From DSSB01 sp046346845 (GTDB lineage Bacteria > UBA10199 > DSSB01): DNA of 64,000 nt. The stretch's first letter is position 1; each line of letters opens with the position of its first letter. Location of the stretch: contig JAXMHH010000001.1 of the NCBI GenBank assembly GCA_046346845.1, forward strand, positions 1-64,000, read 5' to 3'. The notes beneath the pieces are model-generated. The model was not told where the DNA came from, made no database searches, and saw only the letters and a program-made list of their open reading frames with translations. Of this stretch, positions 1-6,904 are shown piece by piece. The translations under genes were made by a program, and so were the position numbers.

Positions 1-524
1 TGGGTCAAAGTGAGAGTTTGAGGGAATTCTTGCGGCAGGTCTTGCGCCACCTCAAGCAGCCCAAGGTCTTGGACGCCGACGCCTTGAACAACCTCGCTGC
101 CCTGAAGGGCCGTGGCGCGCTGTTGCGCGGCGCCGTCTTGACCCCGCATCTGTTGGAGATGTCCCGGCTCTGCGGGCGCCCCGTTTCCGAAATTCAGGCG
201 CGGCCGGTCGAAAGCGCCCGCCGCTTCGCCCGCCGTCACCGCTGTTGGTTGGTGTTGAAGGGCTATCGCTCCGTGATCGCCGGGCCAAAGGGCCAGGTCT
301 GGATCAATTCGAGCGGTGGTCCCAACCTGGCCACCGCCGGGAGCGGTGACGTCCTGACCGGGACGATCGCCGGTCTCTTGGCACAGGGCCTCAAATCGGA
401 GATCGCCGTGCCGACCGCGGTATTTTTGCACGGCCGGGCCGGGGACCTGCTCGCCGAGCGGCAGGGCGACCGAGGGACCCTGGCTTCGGAGATCGCCCGT
501 CGCCTCTCGGAGGCCGTGCCATGA
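1..524 (+). CDS. nnrD: NAD(P)H-hydrate dehydratase domain, 3' part of nnr/nnrD (partial at window edge)
   Basis: C-terminal part of the ADP/ATP-dependent NAD(P)H-hydrate dehydratase, which repairs hydrated NADH and NADPH in the cytoplasm. The reading frame is open to the window edge (a codon starts at base 3), so the true start lies upstream; a TTG at 18 is only an internal candidate. Seen: a DADALN motif, an L-T-P-H block typical of the ribokinase-like fold, a conserved lysine in LKGYRSVIAGP, and the GSGDVLTG nucleotide/anion-hole motif followed by IAGLLAQG. In many bacteria this domain is fused to an N-terminal NAD(P)H-hydrate epimerase; whether that is so here cannot be seen. The stop overlaps the tsaE start by four bases (ATGA), so the two are probably translationally coupled. 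The nnr-tsaE pairing is common in bacteria and supports both calls. Confidence 0.9.
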   Translation, partial: GQSESLREFLRQVLRHLKQPKVLDADALNNLAALKGRGALLRGAVLTPHLLEMSRLCGRPVSEIQARPVESARRFARRHRCWLVLKGYRSVIAGPKGQVWINSSGGPNLATAGSGDVLTGTIAGLLAQGLKSEIAVPTAVFLHGRAGDLLAERQGDRGTLASEIARRLSEAVP

Positions 525-973
525 AATCCCGGTGGCATTCTCGTTCAGTCGAAGAGACCGTGGACTTGGCGGCCCGTTTTGCCGCGGACCTGGAGGGAGG
601 CGCCGCAGTCGCGCTTCGCGGGGAATTGGGCACAGGTAAGACCTCCTTCGCCAAAGGGGTCATCTCTCATTGGAGCGGGGTCGCTCCGGAAGAAATCCCT
701 TCCCCGACTTTCACCCTGGTGGAGGAATATTCGGGAGGTGGTCTTCGCATCTACCACGTCGATCTCTATCGCATGAAAGACCCCGCCGAAGCCGAAGAAT
801 TGGCCTGGGACGAGATGTTGGCTCCCGGGGCCCTGACCTTGATCGAATGGCCGGAGCGCCTCGAGAAAATAATCCCTTATTGCCAATTCCAATTATTCTT
901 CAGTAAGGAGGGGGAACATGAGCGTAGCATCGAGCTTGTCGAAAAGGAAATCCCGCATGTCCAGCCATCCTAG
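521..973 (+). CDS. tsaE: tRNA threonylcarbamoyladenosine biosynthesis ATPase TsaE
   Basis: 150-residue P-loop protein of the TsaE (YjeE) family, which works with TsaB and TsaD to make the t6A37 modification of ANN-decoding tRNAs in the cytoplasm. Walker A GELGTGKT lies at residues 34-41. The conserved S-P-T-F-T-L-V-x-E-Y block follows near residue 60, then H-V-D-L-Y-R near 79 and I-E-W-P-E-R near 113, all family signatures. Length is normal. It overlaps the nnrD stop by four bases, and its own last 56 bases are overlapped by rpoH in another frame. Nothing unusual in the protein itself. Confidence 0.95.
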   Translation: MKSRWHSRSVEETVDLAARFAADLEGGAAVALRGELGTGKTSFAKGVISHWSGVAPEEIPSPTFTLVEEYSGGGLRIYHVDLYRMKDPAEAEELAWDEMLAPGALTLIEWPERLEKIIPYCQFQLFFSKEGEHERSIELVEKEIPHVQPS

Positions 974-1850
974 TCCCTTGCCGACCGTCTATCCCCAGCA
1001 CCCGCTGGAGCCCGTCGATCCCCTCAAGCGCTATGTGCGGGAGGTAAGCCGTTATCCCTTCCTGACCCCCCAAGAAGAGCGGGACTTGGCGCAGGCCTAT
1101 CGCGAGACCGGCGACCGGGAGGCGGCGCGCAAGCTAGTCACCTCGCACCTGCGCCTGGTGGTGAAGATCGCCTCGGAGTATCGTACCGCCTATGGGAACC
1201 TGCTCGACCTGATCCAGGAAGGAAACCTGGGGCTGATGCGGGCGGTGAAGAGCTTTGATCCCGACAAGGGCGCGCGACTCAGCCATTACGCCGGCTGGTG
1301 GATCCGTTCTTACATTCTCAAGCACATCCTCGATAATTTTCGCCTCATTAAGATCGGGACGACCCAGGCCCAGCGCCGCATCTTTTTCAACTTGATGAAA
1401 GAGAAAGAACGCCTGGAGAAGCTGGGGTTTCGTCCCGGGACCAAGGAGCTGGCCGCCGCTATGCAGGTGAAGCCCGAAGAGGTCGAGGAGATGCAACAGC
1501 GCCTGGGGCAGAGCGACCTGAGCTTGGATGCGCCGATTCGGGAGGACGACGACAAACGGCACATCGACCTGCTCGAGGCCGAGGCCCCGCCCATCGAGGA
1601 GGCCCTCGATCAGGCCGCCTTCAAAGATGTGCTGGAGGAGAAGCTCAAAGACTTCGCCAGGACCCTGAACGAACGCGAGGCCAAGATCTTCCAGGAGCGG
1701 CTCCTTTCCGAAATGCCCCGGACCCTGCAGGCGATCGCCGATGAATACGGGATCAGCCGGGAACGGGCCCGACAGATCGAAGAGCGGATCAAGGCCAAGC
1801 TGAAGGGCTTTTTTGAAAAGGCCGGCATTCGCGTAGAAGACCATATTTGA
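918..1850 (+). CDS. rpoH: RNA polymerase sigma-32 type heat-shock sigma factor RpoH
   Basis: 310-residue group 3 sigma-70 family factor. Seen: region 1.2/2 with an RLVVKIA helix, DLIQEGNLGLMRAVKSFDPDKG and the -10 recognition stretch around Y-A-G-W-W-I-R; the RpoH-box-like segment A-Q-R-R-I-F-F-N-L; and region 4.2 with the helix-turn-helix Y-G-I-S-R-E-R-A-R-Q-I-E near the C-terminus. These features match RpoH rather than RpoD, because region 1.1 is absent and the length is right. The start at 918 is chosen for the strong AAGGAGG just upstream; it makes the gene overlap tsaE by 56 bases. A later ATG at 957 lacks comparable support. RpoH directs heat-shock transcription. Its own promoter is not obvious. 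Confidence 0.93.
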   Translation: MSVASSLSKRKSRMSSHPSPLPTVYPQHPLEPVDPLKRYVREVSRYPFLTPQEERDLAQAYRETGDREAARKLVTSHLRLVVKIASEYRTAYGNLLDLIQEGNLGLMRAVKSFDPDKGARLSHYAGWWIRSYILKHILDNFRLIKIGTTQAQRRIFFNLMKEKERLEKLGFRPGTKELAAAMQVKPEEVEEMQQRLGQSDLSLDAPIREDDDKRHIDLLEAEAPPIEEALDQAAFKDVLEEKLKDFARTLNEREAKIFQERLLSEMPRTLQAIADEYGISRERARQIEERIKAKLKGFFEKAGIRVEDHI

Positions 1851-2041
1851 GTAAAAAGGTTATTTTTTTATTATTTAGACAGTTATTATTTTTTTAAAAA
1901 TTTATATTATTTTTAATTAGTTATTTTGTATTTTTTTATTTTTTAACAATTAATACACTTTTAGCATTCAGGCCTGAATCCCGCCTTGCTTCTATCTACC
2001 TGAATTTATTTAATAAAAATTAAACCTCCCCCTTGGGCCCT
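1851..2041. other. AT-rich intergenic island upstream of a sigma-54 promoter
   Basis: About 190 bases made almost only of A and T up to about 1960, in sharp contrast to the GC-rich genes on both sides. No ORF, tRNA or Rho-independent terminator for rpoH was seen. Similar AT-rich islands precede the sigma-54 promoters at 12788, 16292 and 20392, where they probably hold IHF and activator binding sites. No clean IHF consensus was found here. Confidence 0.5.
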
Positions 2042-2059
2042 TTGGCATGAGTTCTGCTT
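2042..2059 (+). promoter_or_regulatory. Sigma-54 (-24/-12) promoter
   Basis: TTGGCATGAGTTCTGCTT. GG at 2044-2045 and GC at 2056-2057 are exactly ten bases apart, as in the RpoN consensus TTGGCACG-N4-TTGCW, with one change in the -24 box and one in the -12 box. The expected transcription start is near 2069, about 40 bases before the ATG at 2108. One of six such sites in the window. Confidence 0.8.
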
Positions 2060-2107
2060 TTCTCTAGGGTCAGCCGACCAGCGATGCCGGCCATGAAGGG
2101 GGACGGA

Positions 2108-3316
2108 ATGAGCACTCCAAATCCATCCAATCTCTATCTAAACCGCTACGGGATCTCGCCGGTGCCGGCGGCCTCGGGATATCCGGAGCCAGCCGCCGTG
2201 GATTTCGACGCCGAGTACGGAGCGGAATACGGGACTTACGACTTTTTTACGGGCGAGGAGCCCTCGGGCGCCGGCCTGGCCTCGCTCCAAAACGGGGCCT
2301 CGCCGACGAGGGGCGGTGGCATCCCTCAGGACCAATACCTCCAGCAGTTGGAAGAGGCCATGGGGATGGAGGCGGGCGGGGAGCTCCCCGATCCCGCCGC
2401 CGCGGCCGAGACCAAGGCGCAAGGGGAGGCCAAGGAAAAGGCCGAGGCCTACCTGAAGCAGGTCGAGGCCGATGTCGCCAAGGATGAGCAGCTGAGCGAC
2501 GCCCAGCGCGACAAGGCCAAGCGCAAGCTCGCCGAACTCCGCAGCGGCCTGGAACAAGACCCCGAGCTGCCGGTGGAGGAGGAACTCGCCTCCCTCGTGG
2601 AATTGCTCGACGCCCACCGCAAGCGCTCCGAGGCCATCACCGCCGAGGCGGACCGCGCCTCTGGCAAGGCCGCGGCCATCGGCGACGCGGTGAATCGCGA
2701 GCTCTCCACGGATCGCTCCTATTGGGGCGGGGACGAGGCCGGCGCCCTAGCGGCGATCGGCGATCCTTTGGGCGAGGAGGGCAGCCCGGAAAGCGGCCTG
2801 ATCCATGCGGACGCCGAGGCGAAGAACCTCGACTTGGTCCTGCAGGGGAAGAGCGGCCTGGAGAATTCCCAGGTGCCCGGCAAGGTCGCGGAGATCCTCT
2901 ACGACACCGCGCTGGATTCCGACCAACAGATCAACGCCCTGAAGGACGCCCTCTCGGAATTGCCCCGGGCTTCGCAGACCTATTTCCTCGCCCGGGTGGT
3001 GAAGGAGATTCAGGGCCAGGATTCCGAGAAGCTTCAGTTCCTTTCGAAGCAGGTCCCCGAGGTGCTGACTTGGCTGAAGGGAGAGATCAAATACGGAAAG
3101 GACGCCATCGAACAGGGCTCCCTGGCCCAGGAGGGCACGCGCTTCACGGGCCTGGCCTACGTCCGTTACGACACCGACACCCATTGGTACACCAACGATT
3201 GGGACGATGTCACCATCCCCTTCGGGGAATTGACCCAAGGGATGGGGAACGTTCTCCATGACCTCGAGGCCGCGGAGCAGCGCGCCGCCAAGCCCGAGGA
3301 GCCCAGCGAGTTTTAG
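2108..3316 (+). CDS. Hypothetical protein, sigma-54-controlled, coiled-coil rich (402 aa)
   Basis: No family recognised. The protein has no signal peptide or membrane segment. The N-terminal 90 residues are low in complexity and rich in Pro, Gly and Tyr. Residues about 95-190 are strongly charged and Ala/Glu/Lys-rich, probably a coiled coil. A helical region follows and then a Trp/Asp-rich stretch (YDTDTHWYTNDWDDV) near the C-terminus. The start at 2108 is preferred over an in-frame ATG at 2084 because AAGGGGGA sits five bases upstream of 2108 and the predicted transcript begins near 2069. It is a single-gene unit between a sigma-54 promoter and a strong terminator. Shared promoter type links it to the FHA-protein operons further on; that link is inference. 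Confidence 0.8.
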   Translation: MSTPNPSNLYLNRYGISPVPAASGYPEPAAVDFDAEYGAEYGTYDFFTGEEPSGAGLASLQNGASPTRGGGIPQDQYLQQLEEAMGMEAGGELPDPAAAAETKAQGEAKEKAEAYLKQVEADVAKDEQLSDAQRDKAKRKLAELRSGLEQDPELPVEEELASLVELLDAHRKRSEAITAEADRASGKAAAIGDAVNRELSTDRSYWGGDEAGALAAIGDPLGEEGSPESGLIHADAEAKNLDLVLQGKSGLENSQVPGKVAEILYDTALDSDQQINALKDALSELPRASQTYFLARVVKEIQGQDSEKLQFLSKQVPEVLTWLKGEIKYGKDAIEQGSLAQEGTRFTGLAYVRYDTDTHWYTNDWDDVTIPFGELTQGMGNVLHDLEAAEQRAAKPEEPSEF

Positions 3317-3325
3317 GAATTTGTA

Positions 3326-3380
3326 CCCGGAGTCGCCGTCCGCCCCTTGTCCTTAGGATGGCGTCTCCGGGGATTTTTTT
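3326..3380 (+). terminator. Rho-independent terminator after the 402-aa gene
   Basis: Left arm from 3326 (CCCGGAG, then CGCC) pairs with GGCG and CTCCGGG ending at 3371, with a T-T mismatch inside, and is followed by seven T at 3374-3380. The loop contains CCCCTTGTCCT, which recurs in the next hairpin. Confidence 0.85.
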
Positions 3381-3413
3381 AGGGTGTGGGGAAAATTTGT
3401 GAGAGCTTTTGGC

Positions 3414-3478
3414 AACCCGGGGAGACCGCCGAGCCCCTTGTCCTATTTCGGTTGGTTTCTCCGGGTTCGCCTTTTTTT
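3414..3478. terminator. Second hairpin, probable terminator between convergent genes
   Basis: AACCCGG at 3414-3420 pairs with CCGGGTT at 3461-3467; a run of seven T at 3472-3478 follows on the plus strand. It lies between the stop of the 402-aa gene and the stop of the leftward lipoprotein gene. The loop again carries CCCCTTGTCCT (3434-3444). Confidence 0.55.
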
Positions 3479-3482
3479 GCGG

Positions 3483-4229
3483 CTAACGGTGGATGGTGAG
3501 GAGCAGGGGGATATTGCCGTTTGCGTCCTGCTCGGGGAAGGGCGGTCCGTTAAAGATGGAGCTGCTGTAAATCTGGTCGTCGACTTTCATTTGGGCCGAG
3601 GCCTGGGCCCCGGCATGGCCGCAGCGGCCGGAGGAATCCATGCCGATTCGGTAGAACAAGGCGCTTTCCGGAGACTGCCAAGAGCCGTCGGCTTTGCACT
3701 CGGCGTCAAAGCTTTGGGTCTGCGGGGCCCCTCCCAGCAAGAGGGAGAAGGTGATCCGCGGCGCCGGGCCCAGCGGTTGAGGATCGTCCACGGCCTCGGT
3801 CGGCAGGTCGCCAACCTCGCCCATCATCCTCAGGGACTTCATCGAGGCATTGACCGTCGGGGCGACCACATCCGCCATATTCTCCTTAGGGCCCCTCCTG
3901 CCGTCGCAGAGCCGGACATAGCCGTTTTCAATCACCCGCACGTTGACCCGAAACGACAGGCGACAGCCGCCGCCGATGCTGCCTTCGCTAGTCTGGGTGC
4001 TGGGGACACCCTCGCCTTGCCCCAGGTCCCCGCCGGAGCCAAGGCCTCCGCCGCTAGCACCGCTTCCACCCCCCATGGAGTTTCCGGCGTCGAGGGCCCC
4101 GCCAGGGCCGCCGTCCCCGGCGACGCCGGGGGCTCTGCCGCTCCCGCTCATCCCGCTGCAAGCGAGGAGGGAGCAGAACAGTCCGGTCTTGATCAAAAGC
4201 GCTATCGGTAATTTTGCATTCAGGCGCAT
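3483..4229 (-). CDS. Putative lipoprotein, paralogue of the upstream gene (248 aa)
   Basis: Exported lipoprotein by signal: a basic start (MRLNAK), a hydrophobic core, and a lipobox L-L-A-C with the acceptor Cys near residue 24. A 60-residue Gly/Ser/Ala-rich flexible linker follows, then a globular domain of about 150 residues with several Cys. It shares G-Q-G-x-x-V-P-S-T-Q, a following G-G-x-C and similar overall layout with the gene at 4249-5019, so the two are paralogues. The gene lies 19 bases downstream of that gene on the same strand, so they form an operon. No catalytic motif seen; function unknown. It could be a surface-exposed or envelope structural protein. Confidence 0.8.
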   Translation of the reverse strand: MRLNAKLPIALLIKTGLFCSLLACSGMSGSGRAPGVAGDGGPGGALDAGNSMGGGSGASGGGLGSGGDLGQGEGVPSTQTSEGSIGGGCRLSFRVNVRVIENGYVRLCDGRRGPKENMADVVAPTVNASMKSLRMMGEVGDLPTEAVDDPQPLGPAPRITFSLLLGGAPQTQSFDAECKADGSWQSPESALFYRIGMDSSGRCGHAGAQASAQMKVDDQIYSSSIFNGPPFPEQDANGNIPLLLTIHR

Positions 4230-4248
4230 GGTTTCTATCCTCTATCTA

Positions 4249-5019
4249 TCATCGGATATGCATCCTCGCGGGGGTGACAACCGTCCCGGCTTTGCCCATG
4301 CCGAGATCGAGGGTGACCTCCATGAGAAATCCGCCCAGGGCCTCGCTGAATCCCGGCAGGGGTGGGACGGTGCTTTCATCGCTGAGGACGGGCGTTTCGC
4401 CGACCTCCCATTCCGCATGGGTTTTGGCGCGGAAGATCCCGCATTTCAGCTTTTCCGCGGGGACATAAAAAAACGCTAGGTCGTTCCGTCCGGTGATCCA
4501 CCGGCCATCGTCCCCGCAATGGGTATAGACGGTGAGGTTCCTGGGTTCGGAGGGGGATCCCGGTACTTCGAAGAAAAATTGGACTTGCGGTCCGGGGCCT
4601 GGATCCTCGGGAAGGGCGTTGGTGCCGGTGGTCCCGGTATTCGCCTCGGCTTCGAACATCCTTGCCTGGGTGAGGAACTCGCCGTTGGAGTTGCAGAACT
4701 GTTCCCTGCCATTGCGGAACACTCGGACCTTGACGAAGAAGCGGCTTGCACAGGCGCCGCCGACGATGTTGTCGCTCAGTTGGGTGCTGGGGACGGATTG
4801 GCCCTGGGCGACATCGCCGCCGAGGCCGCCGGAGCCGCCGTTATCGGGCGCGGCCTGATTCCCGGCGTCGAGGCTGTTTTGCCCCGCCGCGATGGGCGCA
4901 GGGACACCGGCGGGAGCGGCTGAGCCTCCGCCGCCGGGCGAGACGCCCGCGCAGCCCAAGAGGGCCCCTGCCAGAGCCAATGGGAGGAAGAAAGAAGCGA
5001 AACGATTTTGGAAACCCAT
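4249..5019 (-). CDS. Putative lipoprotein (256 aa)
   Basis: Signal peptide with hydrophobic core (F-F-L-P-L-A-L-A-G-A) and lipobox L-L-G-C, Cys at about residue 23, so probably lipid-anchored in the envelope. A Gly/Ala/Pro-rich linker runs to about residue 80. The folded part carries four or five Cys, which suggests disulfides. The shared sequence G-Q-S-V-P-S-T-Q and G-G-A-C marks it as the paralogue of the next gene. First gene of a two-gene leftward operon that lies downstream of the sigma-54 activator gene. No family recognised. I looked for a sigma-54 promoter in the 113-base gap upstream and found none. Confidence 0.8.
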   Translation of the reverse strand: MGFQNRFASFFLPLALAGALLGCAGVSPGGGGSAAPAGVPAPIAAGQNSLDAGNQAAPDNGGSGGLGGDVAQGQSVPSTQLSDNIVGGACASRFFVKVRVFRNGREQFCNSNGEFLTQARMFEAEANTGTTGTNALPEDPGPGPQVQFFFEVPGSPSEPRNLTVYTHCGDDGRWITGRNDLAFFYVPAEKLKCGIFRAKTHAEWEVGETPVLSDESTVPPLPGFSEALGGFLMEVTLDLGMGKAGTVVTPARMHIR

Positions 5020-5132
5020 GCGACCCCCAAACCCTTGTCCTTTAGGGCTTATGTTACGCCCTTTACCCCAGGGGTTCCACGCAAAGTAGGCGGGTTTATT
5101 ATCGGCGCGGGGGCGCCATCAATTGCGTCAAA

Positions 5133-6893
5133 TTATGATTTTTCCATTCCTTTTTCGGTGAAACGGTCCAGCTTATGGTAGAGGGTCTGGCGCTGAATCC
5201 CCAGCTTCCTGGCAGCTAAGGCCTTGTTTCCCTTACATTCTTTCAAGACGCGGGCGACCTCCTCGGGGGTCACCCGCCGCTTGACCGGCTCAATCTCGAG
5301 ATTGCGGATCTTCTGGTGGAGGGTGAAGCGGGAGATGCCCAGGAGCTTGGCTGCCTTCACCTTGTTGCCCTGGGCCTCTTGCAGGGCCTTGTCGATGATC
5401 CGCTTTTCGAAGGCGGAGACCTGCCGGTCGAGGTTGAGGTCGCGCATCATCTCTTCCTCGAACTCGTACTTCTCGCGGACATTTTCCGAGAGCAGGTCTT
5501 TGGTGATCTCCCCCTTGCCCATGACCAGGGCGCGGTTGATCTCGTTCTCCAGCTCCCGGATGTTGCCCGGCCAGTCGTAGGTCATCAGGGCCTTCACCGC
5601 GGCGGGCTCGATCGAGAGAAAATTGGCGGGGATGCCCATCTTGTTCTTCTTCATAAAGTGGTCGACGAGCAGCGGGATGTCGGGCTTGCGCTCGCGCAGC
5701 GGCGGCAGGTTGAGGCGCACCACGTTGAGCCGGTAGAAGAGGTCCTTGCGGAATTTTCCTTCCTTCACCAGCTCGCCCAGATCCTTGTTGGTCGCCGAGA
5801 TGATGCGTACGTTGACCTTGACGGTCTTGTTGGAGCCGAGCGGGCGGATCTCGCCTTCCTGGAGGACGCGGAGCAGCTTGGCCTGCATGCCGGGGCTCAT
5901 GTCGGCGACCTCGTCGAGGAAAACGGTCCCGCCGTCGGCGTATTCGAAAATGCCCTTCTTGTCCTTCTCGGCGCCGGTGAAGGCCCCGCGGACGTGGCCG
6001 AAGAGCTCCGATTCGAGCAGGGTCTCGGAATACGAGGCGCAGTTGGTCGAGACGAAGATCCTGCCCTTGCGGGGGCCGTTGAAGTGCAGGGCGCGGGCGA
6101 TCAGCTCCTTGCCGGTACCCGATTCGCCGTGGATGTAGACGACCACGTCGGAATCCACGATCCGGTCGAGGGTCTTGAACAGCTCCTTCATGGCGTGGGA
6201 TTCGCCGATCAGCTCGTGGTACTTGTCGGCGCGCGGCCCCTCGGGTTCCTGCGATTCCAGTTGCAGCTTCACCCGCTCCAGTTCCTGTTCCTGGTCGGCG
6301 ACCCTCTCTTCGAGGGCCTTGTTGAGCCGCAGGATGACCTTTTGGTTGTTCTCGAGCTCCTTTTGGCGCTGCCGATTTTCTTCCAGCAGGCGGGCGTGGC
6401 TGATCGCCAGGGAGGCCTGGTCGGCGAAGACCGAGACCACCTTGGCGTGGTTTTCCTGGAAGACGCCCGAGGCGAAGCGGTTGTCGAGGTAGATGACGCC
6501 TTGGATGGACTCGCCGCTCTTCAGGGGCACGGCCAGAACCGAGCGCAGTTTCATGCGGTGAACGCTTTCGGAGCCCTTGAGCTTGGCCTCTTCGCCGGCG
6601 TCAAGGGTGAGCACGGCGTTCCGGCTCTGGGTGACTTCCCGGATGATGGAGGTCGAGACCTTCTCGCGGGCCTTTTTCAGGCTCTCTTTGTCCATGTTGC
6701 GCGCCGATTGCACCTCAATGCCTTCGTCCTTGAAGAGGACCACGAAGCCGCGTTCCGCCCCGGACAGTTGGATGGCCTCGTCTAGGATCAGGTCCAGGAG
6801 GCGATCGAGGTTCATTTGGGCGAGGATGCGCTTCGAGATCTCGAAGATCTTCTCATAGGTGCCCACGTCGAGCTGAGAGTCGGTGAGTGGCAT
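5133..6893 (-). CDS. Sigma-54-dependent transcriptional activator: GAF, AAA+, two Fis-type HTH motifs
   Basis: 586-residue bacterial enhancer-binding protein. Order: GAF sensor domain about 20-170, coiled coil about 170-215, AAA+ sigma-54 interaction domain about 225-460, then DNA binding. Key residues seen: Walker A GESGTGKE 256-263, the sigma-54 contact loop GAFTGA 303-308, Walker B GGTVFLDE 321-328, and DWPGNIRELEN 440-450. The C-terminus is odd: two Fis/HTH_8 motifs in tandem, about 496-533 and 543-578, where most family members have one. There is no receiver domain, so the signal comes through GAF or a partner. It lies 11 bases behind the Ser/Thr kinase gene on the same strand, so the two are co-transcribed and the kinase may control it. 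The six sigma-54 promoters nearby are its obvious candidate targets, which is inference. Confidence 0.93.
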   Translation of the reverse strand: MPLTDSQLDVGTYEKIFEISKRILAQMNLDRLLDLILDEAIQLSGAERGFVVLFKDEGIEVQSARNMDKESLKKAREKVSTSIIREVTQSRNAVLTLDAGEEAKLKGSESVHRMKLRSVLAVPLKSGESIQGVIYLDNRFASGVFQENHAKVVSVFADQASLAISHARLLEENRQRQKELENNQKVILRLNKALEERVADQEQELERVKLQLESQEPEGPRADKYHELIGESHAMKELFKTLDRIVDSDVVVYIHGESGTGKELIARALHFNGPRKGRIFVSTNCASYSETLLESELFGHVRGAFTGAEKDKKGIFEYADGGTVFLDEVADMSPGMQAKLLRVLQEGEIRPLGSNKTVKVNVRIISATNKDLGELVKEGKFRKDLFYRLNVVRLNLPPLRERKPDIPLLVDHFMKKNKMGIPANFLSIEPAAVKALMTYDWPGNIRELENEINRALVMGKGEITKDLLSENVREKYEFEEEMMRDLNLDRQVSAFEKRIIDKALQEAQGNKVKAAKLLGISRFTLHQKIRNLEIEPVKRRVTPEEVARVLKECKGNKALAARKLGIQRQTLYHKLDRFTEKGMEKS

Positions 6894-6904
6894 GGTTTCC
6901 TCCG

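Noticed and set aside
5020..5132. Sigma-54 promoter before the lipoprotein pair
   Set aside because: No pair of GG and GC with a ten-base gap and a reasonable -24 box on the minus strand.
5316..6785. 489-codon open frame opposite the sigma-54 activator
   Set aside because: Shadow of the GC-rich activator gene on the other strand; the activator has clear domains, the shadow none.
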